Shown here: positions 14,025 to 26,678 of the stretch, one piece after another
How the letters are laid out: each line of letters opens with the position of its first letter
Numbering within the stretch: position 1 is the first letter of the stretch
Assembly (NCBI RefSeq): GCF_000004075.3
Contig: NC_026660.2
Span: 17,689,837-17,753,836, forward strand
Reading direction: 5' to 3'
Length of the DNA stretch: 64,000 nucleotides
DNA from: Cucumis sativus
Taxonomy: Eukaryota; Streptophyta; Magnoliopsida; Cucurbitales; Cucurbitaceae
The notes under the pieces: model-generated
The model's input: only the letters and a program-made list of their open reading frames with translations
Told to the model about the DNA's origin: nothing
Databases searched by the model: none
Made by a program: the position numbers and the translations under genes

Positions 14025-14673
14025 CTTGTGGGCTCGCTCCTCCAACCACTCAAAGCCCAATACTATTCTGATTGGAGGCCCATTTAGATTGAAATTCACT
14101 CTTACGTGGATTTGGCCCATTTAAGTGGTTATTATGTGTTATTATTTACACCTTTTCTTTTTGTTTTAAGTTTGTAGATGTGATAGTGTATGTAATCAAA
14201 GTTAGTCTCCCTCACTTTTTCTTAGTTTTTTTGTGCTTTATAACATATGAAAATTTTTAGAAAGTATTTTTTATTCTCTTTGGGGAGAGAAAGCATTTAA
14301 TTTGGGTTCTATTTTGAAACCAAATAATAATTTAGTTCTTAATGCTTACATCTTCTTCATTATCAAATTTCTATTTTAGAACCCATTTTAACCCTAACTT
14401 CACATTTCAAAAGGTTCCTATTATTTTTATTTTAACACTAATTTCATGTTTTATTAACTATTTAACAAACACTACTAATGAAAGCACTAAATTGGATACT
14501 TTTCAAATGTTATTGGAGGGTTTGATTGTCCAATTTTCGAACTTTAAGACTAAATTTACCGTCTCAAATTAGTTCATACATTTTTTTTAGTCTAGAAGTT
14601 GACAAATTGAACTCACCAAGTTGGATACACAATTATGATTATCAACCGAAGACAAGTGGAGACATCAACCAAA

Positions 14674-14708
<35 letters not shown>

Positions 14709-15187
14709 CAAAATAATCAAAGAAAAAAAAAAGATCAAAGGCAAACAAAAGTGATGGACTAAAATGCGATTCATTACAATAACTCAAAGGAGAATATAAT
14801 ACATCGAAATTGGTTTTTGATATGGAAGTAGAAAGCAAAAGGTATTACAGGTAGAACTTTTCTCTCATCATCTCCCCACCAACACCAAAGGAGAGAAAAG
14901 AAAAGGAGAAATTAAATAACCCAAATTTATTTTTTAAGAAGCAACCAAAGTTGATAAAACACATCCAATTTGGCAGCCCCATTCAAGAGACAACAGCAAA
15001 GTTTAACAACCAAATTAAAAACATAAGAACTTTAGTTTTGTTTAACAGAGAGATGCATTTCACGATGATGATCATCATGTTCTTCCTCCTCCATAAGATA
15101 GTAGTTCTAGTTTTGTAGACATGCCCTTAGATCTTCTTACAAATATTAACAACATACATGTTGGCCATAAACATTGTTGGGTCTTTC
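14025..15187. other. Intergenic between convergent kinase and catalase genes
   Basis: This carries the 3' UTR of the kinase (left) and of the catalase (right), which run toward each other. It includes an (AT)n run at 14676-14705. No coding potential or RNA gene is recognised. Confidence 0.6.
14676..14705. repeat. (AT)n microsatellite, about 15 units
   Basis: An uninterrupted alternating AT run lies in the spacer between the kinase and the catalase. It would be expected to vary in length between individuals. Confidence 0.95.
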
Positions 15188-18100
15188 TTAGATGTTTGGC
15201 CTCACATTCATACGAGATGCTATTTTTTGGCCCAATGACCTGTCAGCCTGTCATGTACATTACCATAATAATATTCATTAATTAACACAAACATAGCTTC
15301 TTAAGTACCTTAATTAACTTATTTTGGGTGGTTCATTTTATATATACCTGACTCCAATACGAGATCCATATGTTGCGAACTTCGTGTGTGACACGCGGGT
15401 CCGATAACGCTTCCACAAAACGTCTCACGAATCGTTCTTGTCTGTATTACCATATTATAAAAACAAAAACTCAAAGTCACATTCTGTTTGATTGTCAAAT
15501 CGTAATTTAGTATTTCGTGCTGAATTCAAATAGTTTGAAGACAATAGTTGGTACGATATATGGTACCTGTCTGGTGCCCATGATCGGTATCTGTCTCCAG
15601 CTTGCTTGAAGTTATGATTCTCTTTCGGAATCACACACTGAAAAAAAAAATGAATCAATCAATCCCTTCCCTACCACTAATGGCTGTCTCTATCTTTAAT
15701 CACTCATTCACTCCATTATTTATTTAAACACACTGACCCTTTCTCTTTTTCCGCTGAGCACATTGGGCGGCATCGGGAACTTCTCAGCATGACGACAAGG
15801 ATCATATCTCGAGGGGAAGTAATTCACCTGATCATCATAGTCATAAACAACAATTAAAAAAACAAACAAACAAAAATTAGATTAAACTAAGAGAATTAAA
15901 CAAATTACCTCCTCATCTCTATGCATAAAGTTCATAAAACCCTCATGATGATTATTATGGTGAGGACATTTGGGAGCATTAACAGGCAACTGAAGATAGT
16001 TAGGACCAAGTCTATGCCTTTGTGTATCCGCATACGCAAAGCTTCTCGCTTGCAACATCTTATCATCCGAATAATGTATCCCCGGCACCAACGACATAGA
16101 GAAAGCCAACATCTCATTCTCCGCAAAGAAATTATCGATATTTTTGTTCAACACCAATCTCCCCACCGGCTGTAACGGAATCACATCCTCCGGCCATTCT
16201 ATCGTCGTATCCAACGGCTCAAAATCAAAATTATTCTGATCATCATAATCAATAGTCTGTATGTAAAGCCTCCACTCCGGAAAATTCCCTGCCGCAATCG
16301 ACTCGTACAAATCCTGAGTGGCGTGACTGTGATTCGTCCCACCAATTCTAATAGCCTCCTCTTCCAGCATGCTTTTAACCCCGCAAGTTGGTTTCCAGTG
16401 GAATTTCACAAGACGGGCCTTACCGGATTTGTTGATTAGGGAATATGCTTGTACGCCGAACCCTTCCATGTGACGGTAATTGATTGGAATGCCAACGTCG
16501 TCGTAAAACCAAGCGAAAGACAGAAGGCTTTCGGGATGGTAAGAGCAGAAATCCAGAATTCTCCATGGTTCTTGGATGTGGGATTTTGGGTTGGGTTTAA
16601 AGGCACGAATTACGTCAGGGAACTGCATGGCATCACGAACGAAGAAGACCGGGAAGTTGTTGCCGACTATATCAAAGTTGCCTTCACGGGTGTAGAATTT
16701 GACGGCGAATCCACGGGGGTCACGGAGGGTTTCGGGGCTGCCGCGTTCGTGGATGACGGTGGAGAAACGGACGATGACGGGGGTTTGGACGCCTGGGGCA
16801 CGGAGGAAGTCGGCGCAGGTTAAGTCGGAGACGTCGTGGGTAACTTCGAAGAAACCTTTGGCGCTGGCACCACGAGCGTGGACCACTCGTTCAGGAATTC
16901 TTTCGCGGGTGAAGGTGGCGATTTTTTCGATGAGTTGGTAATCTTCTAACAGGATTGGGCCTCGTTCTCCGACGGACATTACGGCGGTGTTGTTCCATAC
17001 TGGTGCACCGGAGTTTGTTGTGCAGAATGGGGTGTTGTACGCACTTGATGGACGGTACTGTACAATTAAATCAACACCAAAAATTAAATAATGCAATCCG
17101 TTTGAACAAACCAAGTTGTGAAGTTTTATCAAAAGAACGATCTTAAATTTCAGTTGCAATCTTGAAACACACTCTTAATTTGATACTCAAAACTATGCAT
17201 CGTTGACGGTTAATATATCCATAAACTTGGACAATTATACGCTCTTAATTAATTATGGAATACAACACTCCGCCCCAAATAAATTTTAACTTATTTTAGT
17301 GCCAAAATTTTATTATAATATTAGAAAATTGTGATTGTTTGTTTAAAATAATGGAATTATTATTTTAAATGTTAAAACTCATAAACATATACCCAACTCT
17401 AATAGATTGCAATCTATATGTAACTAAAATAAACATAGATAGTATACAGTCAAGATCTATCCGGTTAAAATTTTGTTATAATTATAAATATTTATATTTA
17501 TTTTTGTATATTGATAATGCATTAACTTTATTTTATTAAGTTTACCTTTACTTTTCAAATATTTAGCAATACATTCTAGAAAAATTATTTTTAAATAACA
17601 TATAAGTGTTTAAAATATTTACTAATGTATCAAAATTTTATTCTTATATACATTTAGCTATAAATGTCAACCAAATAGTGGGAGTAGTTGTTTTCTTTTT
17701 TCTAAATATTATTTTTAATAAAACATACTATTAAAAAATTGTCAAAATAGTAAAATAAATAAAATACATTAAAAATCAAATCTGATGAAATTAAGTTTTT
17801 TTTTTTCTAGAAAGTGTAAATGTTTGATTTTTTTACTTTTTAGAAAACCCATATACTATTTTGCTACTATAATGCAGCTGAAACTCATCTTTCTTATAGT
17901 ATACATATTTCCTTCGTGTATAATATAGATCAGTTCATATAACATCGAGATCAATAAAAGTTCAATACAACTAACACATGTACATGTGAAGACAAGAGGT
18001 TATTGATCCAAATCTCTCCAATAATTTGTATCAAAATGATTAATATAGTATGGAGTAGGTGTGAGCAAGTGGGATTTGTTTGAGTAATTAAAGTAAAAGG

Positions 18101-18684
18101 TTAAAATTATTAATAAAGATGAGTTAGTAAATATAATAATTATATGAAAGATAGGGTTGCAAAAATAGCAATAAAAATGATGATTAGAACAAGTAAACAC
18201 AAAGAAAAAGAAATTGATATAATTATCCACTTAACTAATAATATTTGCAAAAGATGGATCAACATAAATACAAACCTCACTAATTTTTTTATTAGTGAAA
18301 AGATTGGAACTTAATTTTGTATTGATTCAATCCATTTCATAGATTCTCCGGTAATATAAAAACACACACATCAGATTGCATAAAGAATTCAAATATATAT
18401 AAAAGTTTCTTTTCAATTCTTTTTTCTCCAAAGAATATTTGACCCGACTTGACTACGTTTTCAAAAACACAAAATCAAAGGCGATATGACACGACAAACG
18501 TCCGATCGGGTCGGTTCCGACCCGATCCGTGTCAAAATGGGAAATACGGCCGTCGCCGTACATCTAACATCACACGATCTCCGGCGAACAAATCCTAAGT
18601 GTTAAAGAGTAATAAAATGGGGAAAACGAGGGCAGGCGCATTGAAGAAGAAATTAAAGGCAACAATTACCTTGTAAGGATCCAT
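15188..18684 (-). CDS. CAT: Catalase, peroxisomal
   Basis: Heme catalase converting hydrogen peroxide to water and oxygen in peroxisomes. Exons in coding order are 18684-18670 (MDPYK), 17057-15909, 15827-15738, 15637-15567, 15441-15348 and 15247-15188. All are in frame and give 492 aa, the usual plant length. Key residues visible are His65 in ERVVHARG (catalytic), Asn138 in [12 protein letters not shown], and Tyr347 in [11 protein letters not shown] (proximal heme ligand). The NADPH/core region and the C-terminal SWAPDR and [13 protein letters not shown] blocks are present. The C-terminus reads [13 protein letters not shown]. Plant catalases enter peroxisomes by an internal QKL-like signal at this spot, here QKI. 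Intron 1 is unusually long (1612 bases) and follows only five codons. The large antisense ORFs over exon 2 are shadows. Confidence 0.97.
18504..18527. repeat. Perfect inverted repeat in catalase intron 1
   Basis: Arms GATCGGGTCGG and CCGACCCGATC, 11 bases each, are separated by only TT. They sit in a GC-rich patch (about 18480-18600) of the first intron, 143 bases from exon 1. This could be a cis-regulatory site or a short RNA hairpin near the 5' end of the transcript. The function is unknown. Confidence 0.85.
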
Positions 18685-21600
18685 GGCGGTGGAGAGGAAG
18701 AAAAAAGAAGAGTTAGAGTTTGGGAAGAAAATGGAAGTAGTGCAGAAGGAAGTGTAGGAGAAGGTGGGGTTTTTATGGTTGAATTTCTACAGTTTGGTTC
18801 TTATAATTTTTTACCGACGGTTGATTGAGTGTCGTTTGGAGGTAAAAGAAAAGTCGACAAGTCGAAGCGTAGTTATCTATTTGTCTAAGGAGTAGTGTAG
18901 GGCCTAATTTGTGATCGCAATCCAGTGATGGCCAATGAGAGAAGGCTTTTAGGAGCGTGGCAAAATGGGAAGATATTTTTGGAGGGTATTTTTGTCCATT
19001 GCCATGCCTAATTTGTCATTTCTTAATCATAGGTGTCCCAATTTTCTAAATTAATCTTATCATCTGCTACATAATTCATATCTCATATCTATGCTTTCTA
19101 CTCTATGATTCCTTTTTTTTTTTCTCACTTCAACGACTCTTCATGTGCTAAAATTATCAATTTTACATCCCAACATTTGACTAGTCTATACATTCATTAT
19201 GGTAAACTATTCTTTTCTAATACGGTTATGATTGGTTATTTTTTCTCCTTTATTGATAAATGACTTGACATTATATGTCACGTCTATTGTTTATAACAAT
19301 TTCGTCCAAACCATATATATGTTGCGTTTGAACCACGATTTGAAAATAAAAATTAGAGTAGTATTTTCTTTTTTGTACTTTTATATATGTGGTTGATGAA
19401 AGATTTAGAAATTGGATTCCTATCTAAACATACGATTGAAAAGTGTGGTTTAGTGTAATACTTACCGAACAACTTTTAGGTTGAACTTCAATAATGTTAT
19501 AAAGTTATTACTTTATCTTAATCATAATAGTATATGATATATGAAACTTTTAAAAGTACGTTTTAATTTAACAAAACTAAAATAAATTTACAATAAATAA
19601 TTGTTTTTTAAATGTAGTTTTTGCACTTCGAATTTCAAAAATAATTAGAAATTTGTTCCTTCAATAACAATAATTAAAAAAAAATGAAAAGAAAACTTTA
19701 AAACTTGATGTATCCATTTTAGACCATTAAATATATCCTAACGAAAAATAATTTGTCTAAAGTTTTAAGGATATGAGTAATTGTTTATTGGTATTTTTAA
19801 TAGTAATATGATATTTCTGAATTAAAAGAAGAAGAATTAAAGAAGTTATATAGTTTTATTTTTCATCTATTAGCCTAGAGATAAAGTAATATATAAATTA
19901 AAAATAGATAGAGTTGGTGAGGTGTCACTTGAGTATTGGACCCACTCCACATTTGCCCATCCTGGTTATGTTCCCATCAACGTTGACAGCCAAAATAGAA
20001 CGACTAGCTTGGTCCAACTACTGATGCTTGCTATTTATTGACGTGTCCAATACAAATTCAATCTATACATAACTTTTATAACATTAGTTTACAATTTTTC
20101 TTCATTGGTATTGTAATTTAGCATATGATTGAAGATTTACATCTCTAACCTTCACAGTCATAGTACAAATATTGCTACTATATCAGCCAAATTACCATCT
20201 TTCTGAATTTGTATTTATCTATATATTTATGTTTACGAAAAATTATTTTAAATGATGAGATTTTAAAAGATATTTACAATTTTAATAAAATATTATAGTT
20301 TATTTACGATAAACTATAATAGACTAAGATAAATTATTATAACACTTATGAAATTTTAGTATGTAAATTAAAATTAAGTTATTAATTTAAATTCAGTATA
20401 TAAAAGAATAATAACCGTAATTTGAATGAAAATTTGAATAAATTATCCAAATAATTGAACTTAATCCAATCCGAACTCAAATGTTTCATTACTAAATTGA
20501 ATTATTTAAGTTGAAGAAATTGATAACATGAACAGTTGAATTGAATCTAAGATTTCATCCAATGTAACTCATGAATAGACGAACACTCTAACTAGATTTA
20601 GTGAGATTTTAAATTTTTTTAAAGATGAATGCATGGTTGAGATTTACATTTTCTTATCTATCTATGCAAATGGCCACAAAATGGAACGAAACTTGAACTT
20701 TTACCTTGGAACGTTGCGAAAGTGGTTAAGATGAGAAACAAAAAAATTTCTTTTTCTTTACTTTTATTTTTATATATTTGATGAGATAAAAAGAAATTAA
20801 CAAGTATAAAGGCATGTGTGATGCTTGAACAACAAAGATGTTAACAATCTTTGTTGCTAATTCTACAAAAATTATTTGCTTGAAAGTCCAAATATAGTTT
20901 TGAAATGGATGCCATTAATGTGGTATCATACTTTATAAAGTCTAAATAGGGTGAAGTATTAGCTTGTTTATATTTGAATATTCCTGCAGAATCAATTTTA
21001 TGTCAGTAGCTTTTCCTTTCTAATTTCTGTAATTCTTTGTACAAAATATTTGTAGATATTAAATTTAATTTCATGGATTGAATTATTTCTAAGATATTAT
21101 TTTATATCTAAATTTAAAAATATTTCTAACATTAGGTAATCATCCTTTCATTTAAATCCATAAATTTGAAATTGGTGAGACGTTCCTTTCAACGGTGGAC
21201 CTAATCATATTTGTCTACGTGTTGGACCATCATATCTATATCTACACATTGACAATACACACATCCACAGTACGATAATAGTAATGGATCACAAAATTAG
21301 TTGTCCTATTTTTAATAATGCATTTCATACATAAATAATTTATAAATATGATACTTTTTTGGTCTATCACATGCTCTTATCTTTAACTCTATTATTAATA
21401 AATCATTTGTATGTATCACTAATGAAGAATTTTATAGTTTCTATGTTTAGTTTGTATTCTTAGTTATCAACTATTTCTATATTTACAGTTGAGAAATGAT
21501 TTTTGGGTATGTTATATATCAATAGCAATATTTTCATTGTTGAGTTGATCGCATATCGTATCACACTAACGTTTAAGTAATAATGTTATATTTAGGACAT

Positions 21601-21837
21601 ACACATATAAGAATATATCAAAATTTAAGTATTACATAAATTTTCATATATAATGAGAAATATATCCAGCCATTTCTATTCTCTTTTTCCAATGAGTATG
21701 TGTCACCTTAAATTGAAACAAGGAAACACTTGTTAATCTATGAGAACAAGGAGGAGCTGTCGCGTCGGAAGATGACCCAAATAATCACCTCTTCTATACA
21801 AACTGTATTTTCCTCTCTTAAGATTGGGCTTTGGAAA

Positions 21838-21945
21838 GTGGTATAGGGGGGCTAACCTGGGAGAGAGAAAGAAACAGTTGAGGGGTGGTGTATACTGTAT
21901 ACAAGAAGTAGACCTTATAAAGCCATGGGTTAGCCTCAACCTAAA
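21838..21945. other. Possible fold-back (hairpin) of about 105 bases
   Basis: GGCTAACC near 21849-21856 and GGTTAGCC near 21928-21935 are exact complements. Flanking bases on the outer side (GGTATAGG versus TTTAGGTT reversed) also pair loosely, with a loop of about 70 bases. The duplex is short for a plant microRNA precursor and I match no known mature microRNA. Confidence 0.25.
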
Positions 21946-22756
21946 CCTTGGAATTCCCTAATTAATCTCTTCTTAGACTTCTTTCTTGAGATCTCTCATC
22001 TCTTCTCGTTTAGAGACCTTTCTGGTGTTCGTGTTCCTGATTATCCACTTTCTTCCCAGCTTGGATACTAATCTCACTAACTTATTCTCGTTTTAATATA
22101 TAATTACCCTCATTATTTTGTTTTCATTCTTGAGTTTTCTCCATGTATATTCAAAATGATCTTATATCACAAAAAGTGAAAATACACATAAAGTTTTCTC
22201 CATGTGCTTGATTTTGTAAGAATTTCCAAATCTTCCCTGGCTATCAATCAAAAGAAACTCAGTAGTTTTGGAATATTTTTGGGAGTTAAAATATTACTTT
22301 TATGACAGTAAAGGAAAATAAAAGATGATAGTACGTAATAAAGAAGGAAAATAATTGAAAACGTCCAAAAATTGGAAACGTCGTCGTTTTTACACATGGG
22401 TGGTCCACAATGACTAAGACTAGACTTTGGCACGTGTTGAAAACAAGCCACATGAGCCAAATTGAGAATATGCTTTACCTCACTCCTCCCAATTTCTATA
22501 ACCACAAATATAATTTTTTTATTTCCATTAATTCTATTTTATTTTTTTCCCTCTATTTTTAAAAAAATATTTACTTTCCTAAAAATATTAAAAGTATAAA
22601 TATTTTGTGAAATGATATATTCTTTTACTATTTTTTAAAAAAGATTTAATTGAAATACGTACTAGGAGACAACGTTTATTGAAAAATGGTTTAAATTTTA
22701 GTGACAATATTTTGTACTTGATATTATTTTAATTATAAATCAACTAGACCCTAGAC

Positions 22757-23023
22757 CATTGACAGATTTATTAAGGGGCGAGCGAGGGGTAAGTGCCTCC
22801 CCCATATTATCAGTTTTTGTATTTTAATATTAATTTTAAAGTATCATATTACAATATGTATTAAATTATGTTTTATTTTAAGCAAATCTTGGTTTTGGTG
22901 TAGTGATTGTGTCTCCCCTCCATAATTATCAAGTCAAGGGTTTATATTTCTTTAACATTTTTTAGTGTATTTATTATATAGTATTTGATATTTCTCTATA
23001 TAAAATTTCTAGATTCGTCACTA
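22757..23023. mobile_element. Degenerate non-autonomous transposon (MITE- or SINE-like)
   Basis: The block begins ATTGACAGATTTATT and ends CTAGATTCGTCACT. The ends are imperfect inverted repeats (9 of 13 bases). Just inside is a G-rich then C-rich stretch (GGGGCGAGCGAGGGG, CCTCCCCC). The middle holds GGTGTAGTGATTGTGTCTCC and CAAGTCAAGGGTTTATATTT, which resemble worn box A and box B promoter parts. No coding sequence and no clear target-site duplication is seen. Confidence 0.4.
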
Positions 23024-26000
23024 AACTAGGATTAAACAAAAGTAGAGTATTGTATTTAAATTGTAACTCTTAACTAATATCATATATGTATATATCAGTT
23101 GAGTTATGTTCGTTTTTAATTTGTGAGTAAAAGTAGTAATTGAACTAGCAAAAATAAATACCACGTAGTATGGTTGTCGTCATAATGAAACTTGAGAAAT
23201 TTTATAAAATTTCTCAATCAAACAGCTTGCATGAGAATGAGATTTTGGGACACCATTACTTTAGAAAATATGTAAGAGGTCGTTCTTTTGAAAAGGAAAG
23301 ATACAACTTTCCATTAAAGCATATCGTTATCGTTAGATTATGAAGTTTCATATCTATGGTTTAGATCACACTCATACTGAAAATAATACACCATTTCAAC
23401 GTCGTCATTTTACCTTGAAAAGACATAGAGAAGAACAAAAGGGTAATTATTAAAAATATAAATGGAGAGAAGTGTTGAACTTAGAAAAGTGAAGTATGAA
23501 TGTGTGGAATGAAGTTAAGTTTGATATGTGTATAAGAAAAGAAAATTGGTTAGGCAAATACTTTGAACATGAAAGAAAAAAACAAAGAAGGGTTTTGGTA
23601 AGTTAGTAGTGAGAGTGTTGAAAGGATTCCCTACGCAACTTGACTACCGAAGTGGGAGCTTTGTTGAGTCCAAACGGCGTTACGCACAAATTCAAGCCCA
23701 TGTGCTTTGACTTGATCACTAAATATAAAGAGATAACCCAAATTCCTTTCAACTTTATCCCATCCCTTATCATCTCTTCTCTTCCGTTTTTGTCTTCAAC
23801 TTAATCATTCACATTTCTATACTTTTTATATAACACAAACATCAATTTTACATTAACCTTTAATTATTATCTAAACCAAAATAATTAAATCAAACTTTAA
23901 TTCACTTCCATTAGGCTCATAATTTTTATGCTTTCCCTTTTGCAATCCTTTTAATTTCTAAGTTTAAAAGTTATTTTAAGGATAAAACTTTTAAAAATGT
24001 TTACGAATACATATATATACATGTACAGTAGTAGTGTATTTTAGTCTATTGTGAAATCATGATGTTTATTTAATTTTTTTAAATTAATGAAATCATAACC
24101 GTCATAAATAGATTTGTATAATATTTACAATAAATTTATAGGTGAGAAAATGATGTACCAAAGTATGTAACTTTTTTTATAAAAAAAACATCAAAAAAAT
24201 TTGTGATAATAGAGTTTATGGCCTAACATTTTCTAAATTTGTAAAAATAGTAAATTTAAGAGTGATGAACTTCTAATAGCTCTATTATTACTGTCTGATA
24301 TCTATCACTAATTTTGTCATATTCACATTATGATGAGTGGTTTTTTTATTCTTTTAAATATTTTTGTCCTGCAATTTTTCCTAAATTTAGTTATGCATTA
24401 GACAAAAATTATAAAGTGAAGAGAAAACTTAAGAAACATTTTTAAAAATAGTAAATTAGAGTAGAAGTCAGTCTCTTTTTGTCACTTTTTAAATTGAAGA
24501 ATTAATATCACAAAATAAGAATAGATTGAATTTATCAAATTCTCTTTTCTTTTTACCATTTTAGGTGGATCAAACATTATCAACTTTTAACTTTTGAGTT
24601 GTAAATATGATGGGGATGAGGGATATATTTGACATTTTATTTTAGTAAAGATGAAACACCCAACCAACTGATGATTAAATTACAATATCTTCTAAGGAAG
24701 AATTAAAGGCAATGGAGTCCTTATCTTTGTTGGAAGTTTGTGTGGTACCAAATTTATATTTATAGATATCATATGATCCTAAACCATATATGGATATGTA
24801 CTACATTATTATCCTATTAATACCTTTACAAGGCCTAATTATAAGACTAAGAATAATACTCATTTTAGTTCATTACCAAAATGCTTTTTTTTCATTAGAA
24901 ACATGAATAGTTTTGAAGTTAGATGGTTGTCTTCCAAAAGAAAGAAATTTTTAACTAATTAGTAATAGTATGTCGATGGAAGGCCCTAGTTGACTACCCA
25001 ACAAGTTTTGAAGTACTAAGTGACAATAGTTCAATACAATATAACCTTTACGGGTATATATACTAGCTTAAAATATTGTTTTGGTCTTGTTATTTTCATT
25101 AAAGTTGAAAAGATAGTCCTTTATTGTTGGGTAAGATTAATAGTGGCTTGAATTAGTACGAGACATAATAATAATGATTAATAAAATGCGCAAAAAGTGA
25201 AAAGTTAGGTTATATTAAACAAAAGGTTGTGAAAAGTTAGAAAGTTAGGTTAAATTAAATAAAAGGTTGGGTCGAGTTAGGATAGAAGTTTTCAGTACAA
25301 AGGATTGATTTCAAGAACCACCTGAAATATGATCTAATGATCTAAATTTCATACTAAATAGATTTATGTTAACTTAATTTCCGGCTACATCAATAATACA
25401 TAAACTTGAAAAGAATGTAAGACATCACCCATGGCAGAGGAAGCAACATTCACCATTAATGATGGCTACTAGCCACTCCTTTCCATTTAAAAAGTTTCAA
25501 CCTCTTCGTCCACCACCAACGAACTGTTATTCATGGCCAGCAAAGTGTGAAATTCAATACCCATTTCAACATTTTTTGCTTCGAAATAGGGGATTTTAAA
25601 AGTTGCACCGCTAACCCTGCAATCTTTTATATTTTGTTCACTAACAAAGCTATGATTAACCGAGTGTAAATGAGTTGAATTTTTGAGTTTACTGAATTTA
25701 ACCGGTCTTCGATCTGACCAATAAAATTTAAATAAATTTTGGGTTGTATCGAATTTAGGATTATTTGTTTATTTTATTTTGCATCAACATATATCAATTA
25801 CTAAACTTGGTGAAACTAAAATATTAAATATGTTACAAACTTTATAGGTATGAATTATAATAATAAAATAATAGACATGAATTATTATTAGAATAATCTA
25901 TATTTATAATATATAAATATTATAATTTACAAAAATATATATGAATTTAATATTTATAAGTTATAATATATCAATCCAAATTTAACCCAACTCCATCCGA

Positions 26001-26678
26001 CCTTTACAATTTGAATTGAACAGTCTAAGTTATTTGAACATCCTACCAATTGAAACAAACACAGACAAACACTATCAAAAAAGTATTCTAATCTAATAAT
26101 AATAATAATAAAAGCTTGGAAATAGCAATAATAATATCTTTTCAGAATTTTAATTTATTAAATTAAAAATGAAAAAAGAAATGCAATTAAAATTTCAAGC
26201 CCCTAAACCCTAAATTCATCTTCTAAATAAGAGATTTACTTGGAGAGCAGCTTAAGGCTAAAAGCCAATCCTTTAAAAAGTAATAAATAATAAAAACAGA
26301 AAAGCTACAAACTGATTAAATTTTGAGATCCATGTGCAGATATAAAAAATAAAAGAAAATATATAATGTATGATCCTGTAACCTCCCAACAAATCAAGAA
26401 ACTCAATATCTACCATACATATATGATATATGGCACAAATCCTAGTCCGTACAATTCCAAACTCTTCTCAAATGTATGATCATAATTCTTATGAGAAAAT
26501 TCCATTTATTCAAATAGAAGCATCGCATTTTTGGGGAAAACTGCCAGGAAAATAAAGAAGAGAAATGAGAATCCTAGCAAAGTGGCCTTAGCCTAGTTGG
26601 GAGTAAAGGATTCGCTTCTAAGGAATTAGGAGATCCAACTTAGCACTTCTAGCTAGTAAGAATCATGGAACCTTCTAC

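Larger units (their letters stand above)
18685..26678. other. Intergenic, AT-rich, between catalase promoter and NFD1 3' end
   Basis: The first few hundred bases, read leftward, should be the catalase 5' UTR and promoter. The rest is AT-rich without a supportable gene. Three places stand out. A candidate hairpin lies at 21838-21945. A degenerate transposon-like block lies at 22757-23023. A richer patch at 23600-23780 carries TTGAC motifs and an AAATATAAAG TATA-like box but no ORF behind it. The last 100 bases (near 26580-26680) are NFD1 3' UTR. Confidence 0.55.

Noticed and set aside
16449..17146. ORFs antisense to catalase
   Set aside because: They are shadows of the highly conserved catalase exon 2 and do not resemble any protein.
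26575..26640. TTAGCCTAGTTGGGAGTAAAGG in the L21 3' UTR, resembling a tRNA box A
   Set aside because: No matching box B at the right distance, so neither a tRNA nor a SINE can be supported.
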